Made by a program: the position numbers and the translations under genes
The notes under the pieces: model-generated
The model's database searches: none
Told to the model about the DNA's origin: nothing
Seen by the model: the letters and a program-made list of their open reading frames with translations, nothing else
Shown: positions 41,146-49,115 of the stretch, one piece after another
How positions within the stretch are numbered: position 1 is the first letter of the stretch
Layout: each line of letters begins with the position of its first letter
NCBI RefSeq assembly: GCF_016741815.1
Contig: NZ_JAERRJ010000017.1
Location: 62,001-126,000, forward strand
Source: Nocardia acididurans
GTDB lineage: Bacteria; Actinomycetota; Actinomycetes; Mycobacteriales; Mycobacteriaceae
Length of the DNA: 64,000 nt
Direction: 5' to 3'

Positions 41146-42488
41146 TTGGCGGTGACCTCGTCGAGCAAGCGGCTCACCTTCATCTCGGTGATCATCTGGG
41201 CGAGGACGGCGGTCTGCTCCTCGCGCCGTCGCAGTTGGCGTTCCAGCACCTCGACCACACCGGCCTCGCCGGCGGTCAGCACCTCGCCGATCTCGCGCGG
41301 GGACAGTTCGGCCGTGCGCAGCAGGTGGATCAGCTTGGCCTCGGGCACCTGCCGATCGGCGTACTCGCGCAGCGCCGCACCGGTGAGACCGTGCGCGCTC
41401 GCGTACGCGTCGGGCAGGGTGGAGTACAGGTGGTGCAGCACCAGGTAGTCGGCGGGGCTGGGCCGGTGCGCGGCCGCGTATTCGCGCAGCAGTCCGGCGA
41501 TCTCGGCCTCGCGGGCCTTGTCGATGAGGTCGCGGTCGTTCATCCACTCGTCGTCGAAGACGGTGTCCAGATACTTCTCGCCGTCGTCGTTGATCATGAC
41601 GACGACGGTCGAGCCGGCGGGGTAGTCGGCGATCCGGGTGAGCGCGGCATACACCGCGCTGCCGGAGGATCCACCGATCAGCAAACCGAGTTCGGCGCCC
41701 AGGACGCGGGCGGCCGCGAAAGCGTCCACATCGGAGACTTTGACGCGATCGGACTCTTCAATCAGGTGCAGATCGCGATCGACCTGGATACCCGGGTCCG
41801 CGCCCAGCGGCGTGCCGGTGCCGGACTGCCAGTAGTCGTGCGCGGGACCGCCGAAGGCGATGGACCCCTCCGGCTCCACCCCGACCAACCGGGTCTGCCG
41901 GTCCAGTTTCCGCAACCCCTCCGCGGTACCGAACAGCGAACCCCCGGTACCCACCGCCCCGATCAGGATGTCGACCCGGCCGAGATCGGCCACCAGCTCC
42001 TCGGCCAGCGCGTGATAGCCGATGCCATTGGCCAGATTGTCGTGCTGCGCCGGGAAATGCGCGGTGGGCCCCTCGTCGATGGCCAGCTTCTCGGCCAGCT
42101 CCTCGCGCGCCGAGGTGGCCAGATTTCCGTCGCCGTCCTCGGCCACGAACACCAGCTCGGTCCCCATGGCCCGCATGGCGTTGAGCTTCGACCGGCAGGC
42201 GTGGTGATCGACCACCGCGGTGAAGTCGTATCCGCGCTCCCGCGCCACCACGGCCAGACCCAGGCCGGTATTGCCCGACGTGGATTCGATGATGTGCCCG
42301 CCCGGACGCAGCAGATCCCGCCGCTCGGCATCGAGCACCATGGCCCGCGCCATCCGAATCTTCGCGGCGCCGGTGGGATTCATGGTCTCGAGCTTGAGAA
42401 ATACTCTCGTCCCGGTGACGGGGTGTACCGCGAGCTCGAACAGCGGCGTCTCGCCGATCAAGTCGGTCACGCGCGTGACAACCGACAT
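41142..42488 (-). CDS. SbnA-like PLP synthase with extra C-terminal domain
   Basis: SbnA condenses O-phospho-L-serine with L-glutamate to N-(1-amino-1-carboxyl-2-ethyl)-glutamate, the first step to 2,3-diaminopropionate. The PLP lysine is in NPTGAAKIRMA, the phosphate cup includes STSGNTGLGLAV, and GAVGTGGSLFG and GGSSGSAVYAAL follow as in cysteine synthase-like enzymes. The core ends near residue 325. About 120 further residues form a charged helical domain not seen in the usual 326-residue SbnA and unlike CBS domains. GAGGAGG is seven bases before the ATG. Cysteine synthase is the alternative, but the nearby SbnB-like gene favours SbnA. Confidence 0.78.
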   Translation of the reverse strand: MSVVTRVTDLIGETPLFELAVHPVTGTRVFLKLETMNPTGAAKIRMARAMVLDAERRDLLRPGGHIIESTSGNTGLGLAVVARERGYDFTAVVDHHACRSKLNAMRAMGTELVFVAEDGDGNLATSAREELAEKLAIDEGPTAHFPAQHDNLANGIGYHALAEELVADLGRVDILIGAVGTGGSLFGTAEGLRKLDRQTRLVGVEPEGSIAFGGPAHDYWQSGTGTPLGADPGIQVDRDLHLIEESDRVKVSDVDAFAAARVLGAELGLLIGGSSGSAVYAALTRIADYPAGSTVVVMINDDGEKYLDTVFDDEWMNDRDLIDKAREAEIAGLLREYAAAHRPSPADYLVLHHLYSTLPDAYASAHGLTGAALREYADRQVPEAKLIHLLRTAELSPREIGEVLTAGEAGVVEVLERQLRRREEQTAVLAQMITEMKVSRLLDEVTAK

Positions 42489-42666
42489 TAATGTGCCTCC
42501 TCGCGGAAACTTGCGATGCGGATGAATTCTGTGGCCGGAAGGGCGTGCGATGCCTTTCCCGGAATTTGCGCTGTGAATGCTCGTGGTTCGCTCAGATTAC
42601 CCGTAAGCACGGCCGGTGACACAGGGCCACCGGGTCCCGCACCCCGAGTCCGACGAACTGAAAACC

Positions 42667-44178
42667 TTAGTGCGGGCGGGCATCCAGCGCGGGCAGGGCC
42701 GGTGCCGATCGTGTGTCGCGTTTCGGCCGGACCCAGCCGATAACGCTGCGCAGCAGTAACCGCAGCGGCCGTCGGGACGGCACGGCCGATACTTCGTCGA
42801 ACTCGACGGCGAAACCGCCGTCGGCGTTGTCGCGCAGCACGATTTTCCGCGGCACCGGCAATTGATGGAAGGCGGATTCATTGCTGTCCATTTGATAGCC
42901 GGCCGTATTCGGGTAGACGAGCAGATCGCCGGGGCGCGCCCTGCGCGGCAGCGGAATTCGACGCCAGCTGATCATGTCGTCTTCCAGGCAGGAGGCGCCC
43001 CCGACGCAGGCCGGGAGCGCGGCGTCGGCAGCGGAGCCGGGCGGTGAGACCAGTTCCGGATCGGGCAGGTATTCACTCGCGAACCACTGCTCGGACAGGC
43101 TCAGGCTGGTGCCGTCGGCGGTCAGCATGAGGTACCGGTGCCCGTCGGCGTCGAGTTCCTTGACGCCCTGGACGCGGAAGACCGTGCTGCCCGCGCGATC
43201 GAGCAGGGCCCGGCCCGGTTCGATGGCCAGCCGCACCCGGTGCTCGTTCAGCCGGTCGGCCAGGGTGCGCCCGGATTCGGCCTGCTCGGTGAGCAGGATC
43301 TCGGTGAGCATGCCGGGGCCGGGATTCTCGAAATGGTAGGGGTAGAGGTTGTCCGGCGCGGGCATCCGGCCCGCGTGAAACCAGCTGTCGGTCATCTCTT
43401 CCCGGAATGTCTTCCAATCCGCGGCGGCGACGTAGTCCACGCCGAACCCGCCGCCGATGGAAATCATCGATACCTCGGGGCAGTGGGCGCGCGCCGCGAG
43501 ACAGCGGTCGATGAGGCGATGTGCCAGCCGGGCGCGCGGTTCGGTGCGATATCCGGACAGGTGAAAGCTGAATCCCTCCAGTAGAATTCGCTTGCCGGTG
43601 GTTTGCGCCTCGGCGATTTTCGCTGTTGCCCAATCCAGTTGGGCGTCATCCATGCCGAAACGGCTCTGTGAGCCCGGTGCGCGGACCCGCAGCGTGACCC
43701 GGGCGGGGATGCCGAGGCCGAGTACGCGCAGCAGTTCGTCCGGTGCGTCGAGGGTGATGAGCGCGTCGGCGTGGGCGGCCCGGCGCAGCAGTTCGTCCGA
43801 CTTGGCCGGGCCGGTGACCACCAGATCGCGGCCCGCGACCAGGCCGCGCAGCGCGGAGTCCAGTTCGGCGATGCTCGAGACATCCACTCCGGCACCGTGT
43901 TTCACGCATTCGGTGACCACGCAGGCGGCCTTGTTCGCCTTCTTGCCGTAGTAGATGGCGTACGCGTTCACCTGCGCGTTCTCGAAGGCGGCGCGAAAGC
44001 CCTGGATGTTCCGGCCGACTCGGCCGGGGTACATGACGTGGAACGGGCCGTCCGTCATGGCCGCGAGTGCGTACAGTTTTTCCGGGTGTTCGAGTAGCCG
44101 TTCCTCCCATTCGTCGCGATGTGCGCGCATCGGCGCGGCGGCAATGGGTGAAATGTCCGGAACCGGTGTGGTTTCCAT
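42667..44178 (-). CDS. Fold type III PLP-dependent decarboxylase (Orn/DAP/SbnH-like)
   Basis: 503 residues. The alanine racemase-like barrel carries the PLP lysine in YGKKANKAACV, the glycine loop ISIGGGFG and EPGRALLDRAG. The C-terminal beta domain has CLEDDMI (the conserved Cys of the second subunit) and YQMDSNESAFH with the active-site Tyr. Related enzymes decarboxylate diaminopimelate, ornithine, or, in SbnH, a citryl-diaminopropionate intermediate. Here the substrate is not known. Start at ATG 44178 is favoured though its ribosome site is weak. It is the third gene of the operon. Confidence 0.82.
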   Translation of the reverse strand: METTPVPDISPIAAAPMRAHRDEWEERLLEHPEKLYALAAMTDGPFHVMYPGRVGRNIQGFRAAFENAQVNAYAIYYGKKANKAACVVTECVKHGAGVDVSSIAELDSALRGLVAGRDLVVTGPAKSDELLRRAAHADALITLDAPDELLRVLGLGIPARVTLRVRAPGSQSRFGMDDAQLDWATAKIAEAQTTGKRILLEGFSFHLSGYRTEPRARLAHRLIDRCLAARAHCPEVSMISIGGGFGVDYVAAADWKTFREEMTDSWFHAGRMPAPDNLYPYHFENPGPGMLTEILLTEQAESGRTLADRLNEHRVRLAIEPGRALLDRAGSTVFRVQGVKELDADGHRYLMLTADGTSLSLSEQWFASEYLPDPELVSPPGSAADAALPACVGGASCLEDDMISWRRIPLPRRARPGDLLVYPNTAGYQMDSNESAFHQLPVPRKIVLRDNADGGFAVEFDEVSAVPSRRPLRLLLRSVIGWVRPKRDTRSAPALPALDARPH

Positions 44179-44364
44179 GTGCGTCTGAAATTCCCCTTCG
44201 CTATAGCGCACAGCGTGGACACAGCTGTGGTTTCCTCGAATAATGGCGCGTGAAATGCGATATTTGTGACGATGGCTTTCTACACCTGCTACGCGCCGCG
44301 ATTCTTCCACGAGCCCCGCCATTCCTGTCGGCTCAATGGCGGAATTCCGCTCGAGCGGTGCGGG

Positions 44365-45354
44365 TCAATCCCACAGCGGCACGTTGGTGCCGCGCCCCTC
44401 CGCAATCGCCCGCGCGGCCAGTGCGTGCGCGACCGCCACATCGGTGAGCACCAGGCCGCTGTTGTACACGAAGATTTTTTCGTCGTCGCCGATCCGGCCC
44501 ACCGCGCGCCGGTTGAGGATCTCGGGTAGCTCGGCGTCGACGCGGCGTAGTCGGCCGTCCGGGCCCGCCATATCGGTGCCGGTCAGCGACATCTGCTCGG
44601 CGCTCGTCGCGACCACGCGATCGGCCTCGGCGAGGGTGGACGGGGCCAGGCCGTAGCCGACCAGCACGACGGTGGAGCCGGGGGCCAGATCCTTGGCCTC
44701 GATGGCCACCCGGGTGCCGGGCCCGGCCGCGGCCAGGATCACGTCGGCGGTGCGGGCGGCGACATGGGGATCGCTCACGATTTCCAGTTCCGCTTGTGGA
44801 TTATGTTGCAACAGTTGGCGATACACGGCCTCCAGCCCTTCCGGATGGGTGCCGTAGAGCATGAGCCGGTGCAGCTGCGGGTTCGCCGCCAGCAGATGGG
44901 GGAGGGCATTGCGGCCCTGTGTACCGGTGCCGATGAGCAGCGCACTGCGCGCGCCCGGCCGCACCGTCTCCCGCACCAGCAACGCCGACACCGCCGGTGT
45001 GCGCAGCGCGCCGACCCGGGCGCAGTCCATCATGGCGATGGGCAGGCCCGTGGCGTCGTCGTAGAGCGTGATCGTGGTGTAGTACCGCTTGGTGGAGCGG
45101 TCGTGGTGCGGGTCGAACTTGTACGAGGTCTTCATGGCGACCACGCGCCTGCGGCCGTCACGGCCGAGCATGGCGTAGGCCACCGACCAGCCGTCCGGAT
45201 GCGCCACGCTGAGTTTGCGCGGGTTATCCGAATCTCCCGATGCCAGAGCGAGATACGCGTCTTCGACGGCACGCACCACCTCGGCCGGGCTGATCGGGAC
45301 ATCGGCTAGATCGCTACGGCTGAGCACGCGTAGCGGGGTGGGTCGGGTATTCAC
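44365..45354 (-). CDS. SbnB-like dehydrogenase (ornithine cyclodeaminase family)
   Basis: SbnB oxidatively splits the SbnA product into L-2,3-diaminopropionate, 2-oxoglutarate and NADH. The NAD-binding loop is SALLIGTGTQGRNALPHL (about residues 130-147), and MKTSYKF and GRIGDDEKIFVYNSGLVLTDVAVA are characteristic of the ornithine cyclodeaminase/mu-crystallin fold. 329 residues matches SbnB. GTG 45354 overlaps the stop of the oxygenase gene as GTGA. Together with the SbnA-like gene it defines a diaminopropionate pathway. Confidence 0.85.
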   Translation of the reverse strand: MNTRPTPLRVLSRSDLADVPISPAEVVRAVEDAYLALASGDSDNPRKLSVAHPDGWSVAYAMLGRDGRRRVVAMKTSYKFDPHHDRSTKRYYTTITLYDDATGLPIAMMDCARVGALRTPAVSALLVRETVRPGARSALLIGTGTQGRNALPHLLAANPQLHRLMLYGTHPEGLEAVYRQLLQHNPQAELEIVSDPHVAARTADVILAAAGPGTRVAIEAKDLAPGSTVVLVGYGLAPSTLAEADRVVATSAEQMSLTGTDMAGPDGRLRRVDAELPEILNRRAVGRIGDDEKIFVYNSGLVLTDVAVAHALAARAIAEGRGTNVPLWD

Positions 45355-46451
45355 GTGTGGATTCCTAGGGTCGTGCGGAACGGCGCCACCACACACTGGC
45401 CATACCCGGTTTCGGTCGCTTCCGCCGCCGGGCGGAGGCGTTGCGGCAGCCGGATGTTCACGCGTTTGAGCCAGCGGTCGGTGCCGTCGTATCGGGGGCT
45501 GAACGGCACACGTCCGTGCACCACCACGTCATTGTCCACCAAGAGCACTTCGCCGGGTTCCAAAGCGGCCGCGATACAGACTCTTTCGAGTTCCGATGTG
45601 AGCCGGGCGTAGGCGGTGCGGTAGTCGAGGTCCGCGTCGTCGAGCGGGGTGTATGCCGGATCGAAGCGGAAGATGTGCTGCCCGTCCACCTCGCTCAGGG
45701 TGGGGATGGGTGGCGTCTCGGCATCCGGGAAGTCTGTTCCGTAGGAGACGTCGGGCAGGATCGGCAGCAGCGGTCTGGAGAGTTGATCTCGTTGTGCCGC
45801 ATCGAGTTCCACGCGCCGCACCGACGACACCGTGGTGCCGACCAGGTCCGGATTGCGCAGGCAGCCCAGCATGAGCAGGTTGGCGCGCTGCGGGTGGAAG
45901 GCGTCCTCGGTGTGCGGGGCCAGCAGCGTGGTGGAGCTGGCGCCGGACTGCTCGTGCTCCTTGCCGGGCGTCGGCAGGATGTTGTTCACCAGGCGGCCCG
46001 CCTGCTGGCCCTGCCAGCCGAAGGGCTCGCCCGCGCAGCGCGCCAGCAGTAGCATGACGATATCGAGTTCGTAAGAGGCGCAACGACGTTCGGGGTGTCC
46101 GGCCCAGGCGGCGGCCTGCTGCCAGTCGATCGGGGTGCGGCCCAGTTCGTCGTCGCGCAGCGGGATGCTGCCGATGATCGTGACTCCCGTGTCGCCGGCG
46201 GGCGGGCGCATGGCCTCGTGCACGGTCGCCGGAAGTTCGCGGTAGCGGGTGTCGATGTGGTGCAGCAGGGCCGGATCGGTCAGCGTGGCCGCCGTCGCCG
46301 CGTTCGCGTCTAGTGTGACGGAAATCTCAGCTGCGAGGGAGCGAACCGCGCGGGCGGCGTCCGCCGGCAGATCGCGTCGTTCGAGTTCCGAGGGGTGAAG
46401 CGCCTTACGTTCGGAGAGAACGCTTTTCGCCAAGGTGTACCTTCCTGGCAT
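45351..46451 (-). CDS. Clavaminate synthase-like Fe(II)/2-oxoglutarate oxygenase
   Basis: About 366 residues of the TauD/CAS fold. The metal triad is HTED in LLAPHTEDAFHP with the distal His in VVVHGRVPFSPRYDG, and the later Arg of LKRVNIRLP is placed to bind 2-oxoglutarate. The family includes VioC and AsnO, which hydroxylate the beta carbon of arginine or asparagine. The substrate here is unknown. Start is ATG 46451, or TTG 46433, which has GGAAGG six bases upstream and may be the true one. First gene of the operon, downstream of an iron-box-like site. Confidence 0.82.
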   Translation of the reverse strand: MPGRYTLAKSVLSERKALHPSELERRDLPADAARAVRSLAAEISVTLDANAATAATLTDPALLHHIDTRYRELPATVHEAMRPPAGDTGVTIIGSIPLRDDELGRTPIDWQQAAAWAGHPERRCASYELDIVMLLLARCAGEPFGWQGQQAGRLVNNILPTPGKEHEQSGASSTTLLAPHTEDAFHPQRANLLMLGCLRNPDLVGTTVSSVRRVELDAAQRDQLSRPLLPILPDVSYGTDFPDAETPPIPTLSEVDGQHIFRFDPAYTPLDDADLDYRTAYARLTSELERVCIAAALEPGEVLLVDNDVVVHGRVPFSPRYDGTDRWLKRVNIRLPQRLRPAAEATETGYGQCVVAPFRTTLGIHT

Positions 46452-46507
46452 CGGAGGTGACGGTTGGGATTCTCGCTCGGAGTGAGACCGTATGCGCCGC
46501 ACTCAAA

Positions 46508-46526
46508 TTTGGCAAGGCTTACCTAA
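46508..46526 (-). promoter_or_regulatory. Iron box-like sequence (IdeR/DmdR type)
   Basis: On the minus strand the 19 bases read TTAGGTAAGCCTTGCCAAA. By hand this agrees at 14 of 19 positions with the actinobacterial IdeR/DmdR1 box as I remember it (TTAGGTTAGGCTAACCTAA). It lies about 60-75 bases upstream of the first gene of the diaminopropionate operon, where repression under iron-replete conditions would act. Confidence 0.65.
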
Positions 46527-46652
46527 TTCTGAATCCGAAAGATAGCTGACAAGTATCAAACACCCGCGGCGGCAGCGTAACGAACCGATCGGCCGACGGC
46601 GTGTCCGGGGAGTCGTCGTTCACGTTCCTGGCTGACACGCCGATTCATCTGG

Positions 46653-47411
46653 ATGATGAACAGGGTGCGTCCCACCAAGGCCGGTCTCCGCGCCGTACTC
46701 TCACGCGCCGGCCTGTTGGGCACGGCGGCTGCTCTCGTGCTGCTGACCGGTTGCGGCTCAGCGGATCTCACGCCCATCCCCGACGACATGCCGCCCCCCG
46801 CGGGCGCGCCGCTCCCCGCCATCGACCTCGACGCGCCCGGCCGCACCGCCCTGCAGTTGAGCGCCTGGGCGCAGCAGCAAGGCTCCCTCGGCATCCCGCA
46901 GGTGTCGTTGCAGGCGTACGGCTATGCCGCCGCCGTCATGGCGCGCTCCCGCCCGGAATGCGGCATCGGCTGGACCACCGTCGCCGGAATCGCCAGTGTC
47001 GAAAGCAAACACGGCACCCACCGCGGCGCCGACGTGGCCGACGACGGCAAGGTCTCACCCGGCATCCGCGGCGCGGCCCTCGACGGTTCCCCCGGCGTCA
47101 TGCTCATCAAGGATTCCGACGGCGGCAAACTCGACGGCGACACCGTCTACGACCGAGCCGTCGGCCCTTTGCAATTCATCCCCGAAACCTGGACCCGCTG
47201 GGGCGTCGACGCCAACGGCGACGGCATAGCCGACCCCGACAACATCGACGACGCCGCCCTCACCGCCGCCCGCTACCTCTGCGCCATGGGCGGCGACCTC
47301 ACCGCCGCCCCCGGCTGGCAGAAGGCCCTGCTCACCTACAACCAGTCCACGGCGTACATGAACAAAGTCCGCGACCGCGCCGCCGCCTACTCGGTGGGCC
47401 GCAAAGCCTGA
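46653..47411 (+). CDS. lpqU: Lipoprotein with lytic transglycosylase-like domain (LpqU-like)
   Basis: 252 residues. A basic start and hydrophobic stretch end in the lipobox VLLTGC (Cys near residue 34). The SLT-type domain shows WTTVAGIASVESKHGTHRG with the catalytic Glu, DRAVGPLQFIPETWTRWG and a C-terminal ALLTYNQSTAYMNKVRD. Such enzymes cut the glycan strand of peptidoglycan. In mycobacteria LpqU (Rv1022) lies between mazG and eno, as here. Two ATG codons at 46653 and 46656 are possible starts. Confidence 0.88.
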   Translation: MMNRVRPTKAGLRAVLSRAGLLGTAAALVLLTGCGSADLTPIPDDMPPPAGAPLPAIDLDAPGRTALQLSAWAQQQGSLGIPQVSLQAYGYAAAVMARSRPECGIGWTTVAGIASVESKHGTHRGADVADDGKVSPGIRGAALDGSPGVMLIKDSDGGKLDGDTVYDRAVGPLQFIPETWTRWGVDANGDGIADPDNIDDAALTAARYLCAMGGDLTAAPGWQKALLTYNQSTAYMNKVRDRAAAYSVGRKA

Positions 47412-47448
47412 GCTACTCGGCTGGACCGCGCTGTGCCGGAGCGCATTC

Positions 47449-47561
47449 AAGTTCGCAGCCCGGCTCGGTCTGGACTGACGGAGCGGGGGAGCGAAGCGGA
47501 GGAGCGGAGGAGGGAAGACCGAGCTTGCAGGGCCGCGAACACGCCCGGAGCGAAGCGGAGG
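47449..47561. repeat. Repeat and imperfect long hairpin between lpqU and eno
   Basis: The 233-base lpqU-eno gap holds GGAGCGAAGCGGAGG twice, at 47488-47502 and 47547-47561, inside a run of GGAGCG-like units. In addition the stretch GTTCGCAGCCCGGCTCGGTCT at 47453-47473 has partial inverse complement in AGACCGAGC and CGCGAAC around 47516-47540. The arms would enclose the first repeat. No ORF is convincing here. Confidence 0.6.
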
Positions 47562-47644
47562 GCAAATTAGGCACTGCTAGGCTCGGGGGCGCACGGCGCA
47601 TGCCGTGCGACCTGCCGTGTCAGCAGCCGAAGGAGTGTCGTTTC

Positions 47645-48931
47645 GTGGCCATCATCGAACAGGTCGGAGCTCGCGAGATCCTGGATTCGCGTGGCAACCC
47701 CACTGTCGAGGTCGAGATCGTTCTCGACGACGGCACCCTCACTCGCGCGGCGGTCCCGTCCGGCGCCTCCACCGGTGAGCACGAGGCCGTCGAGCTGCGT
47801 GACGGTGGCGACCGCTACCAGGGCAAGGGTGTGCGCAAGGCCGTCGAGGGCGTCCTCGACGAGATCGCCCCGGCCGTGATCGGCCTGGACGCGGTCGAGC
47901 AGCGCACCGTCGACCAGGCGCTGCTGGACACCGACGGCACCCCGGACAAGTCGCGCCTGGGCGCCAACGCCCTGCTCGGCGTCTCGCTGGCCGTGGCCCG
48001 CGCCGCCGCCGAATCCTCGGGCCTGGAGCTGTTCCGCTACGTCGGCGGCCCCAACGCCCACGTCCTGCCGGTCCCCATGATGAACATCCTCAACGGTGGC
48101 GCGCACGCCGACACCGGTGTGGACGTGCAGGAATTCATGATCGCCCCGATCGGCGCGCCCACCTTCAAGGAGGCGCTGCGCTGGGGCGCCGAGGTCTACC
48201 ACTCGCTCAAGTCGGTACTCAAGGCCCAGGGCCTGGCCACCGGTCTCGGCGACGAGGGCGGCTTCGCCCCCGACGTCGCTAACACCCGCGCCGCGCTGGA
48301 CCTGATCGGCGTCGCCATCGAGAAGGCCGGCTACAAGCTGGGCTCCGAGATCGCCCTGGCCCTGGACGTCGCCGCCACCGAGTTCTACACCACCGGTGAG
48401 GGTTACAAGTTCGAGGGCAAGCCGCACACCGCCGACGAGATGAGCAAGTTCTACGCCGAACTGCTGGCCTCCTACCCGATCGTCTCGATCGAGGACCCGC
48501 TGTCCGAGGACGACTGGGACGGCTGGGTCTCGCTGACCGACGCCATCGGCGACAAGGTGCAGCTGGTCGGCGACGACCTGTTCGTCACCAACCCCGAGCG
48601 CCTCGAGGAGGGCATCGCCAAGGGCGCGGCCAACGCACTCCTGGTGAAGGTCAACCAGATCGGCACCCTCACCGAAACCCTCGACGCCGTCGACCTGGCC
48701 CACCGCAACGGCTACAAGACGATGATGTCGCACCGCTCCGGCGAGACCGAGGACACCACCATCGCCGACCTCGCGGTCGCTGTCGGCTCGGGCCAGATCA
48801 AGACCGGCGCTCCCGCTCGCTCCGAGCGCGTCGCCAAGTACAACCAGCTGCTGCGCATCGAGGACGCCCTCGGTGACTCGGCTCGCTACGCGGGGGATGT
48901 CGCCTTCCCCCGTTTCGCGTTCGAAGGCTGA
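47645..48931 (+). CDS. eno: Enolase
   Basis: Converts 2-phosphoglycerate to phosphoenolpyruvate. GTG 47645 follows AAGGAG and starts the usual AIIEQVGAREILDSRGNPTVEVE. Key blocks are PSGASTGEHEAVELRD, MMNILNGGAHADTGVDVQEFMI, GLGDEGGFAPD, the metal aspartates in VSIEDPLSEDDWDGW and VGDDLFVTN, and LVKVNQIGTLTE with MSHRSGETEDTTIADLA. 428 residues is standard. Transcription likely continues into ftsB unless the hairpin array downstream stops it. Confidence 0.98.
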   Translation: MAIIEQVGAREILDSRGNPTVEVEIVLDDGTLTRAAVPSGASTGEHEAVELRDGGDRYQGKGVRKAVEGVLDEIAPAVIGLDAVEQRTVDQALLDTDGTPDKSRLGANALLGVSLAVARAAAESSGLELFRYVGGPNAHVLPVPMMNILNGGAHADTGVDVQEFMIAPIGAPTFKEALRWGAEVYHSLKSVLKAQGLATGLGDEGGFAPDVANTRAALDLIGVAIEKAGYKLGSEIALALDVAATEFYTTGEGYKFEGKPHTADEMSKFYAELLASYPIVSIEDPLSEDDWDGWVSLTDAIGDKVQLVGDDLFVTNPERLEEGIAKGAANALLVKVNQIGTLTETLDAVDLAHRNGYKTMMSHRSGETEDTTIADLAVAVGSGQIKTGAPARSERVAKYNQLLRIEDALGDSARYAGDVAFPRFAFEG

Positions 48932-48955
48932 AAAGTCCCAACTCTCGGGGGCTCT

Positions 48956-49095
48956 CAGGGGTTACACCCCTGAAACCCCTGACCGACAGGGAGCTCTCGG
49001 GGTTCCGCCCAGGAACCCCGGCAGACGAGAGCTTCCGGGGTTCCGAGCGAGGAACCCTTGACCGACAAGGGGGTTCGGGGCTTGCGCCGAACCCC
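48956..49095. repeat. Four-hairpin array between eno and ftsB
   Basis: Four short hairpins follow one another: CAGGGGT/ACCCCTG (48956-48972), CGGGGTTCC/GGAACCCCG (48998-49020), GGGTTCC/GGAACCC (49038-49057) and GGGGTTCGG/CCGAACCCC (49070-49095). The last three share the arm GGGGTTC, and TGACCGACA recurs between units (near 48979 and 49058), so this looks like a tandemly duplicated element. It could serve as a terminator, processing site or RNA stabiliser in the eno-ftsB transcript. Confidence 0.8.
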
Positions 49096-49115
49096 ACTAC
49101 CAGTCGAGGTGTGAG

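Noticed and set aside
41142..42488. Cystathionine beta-synthase with CBS domains
   Set aside because: The C-terminal extension lacks CBS-domain patterns, and the neighbouring SbnB-like gene points to diaminopropionate synthesis.
47412..47644. CRISPR-like array
   Set aside because: Only two copies of a 15-base word without regular spacers, and no cas genes.
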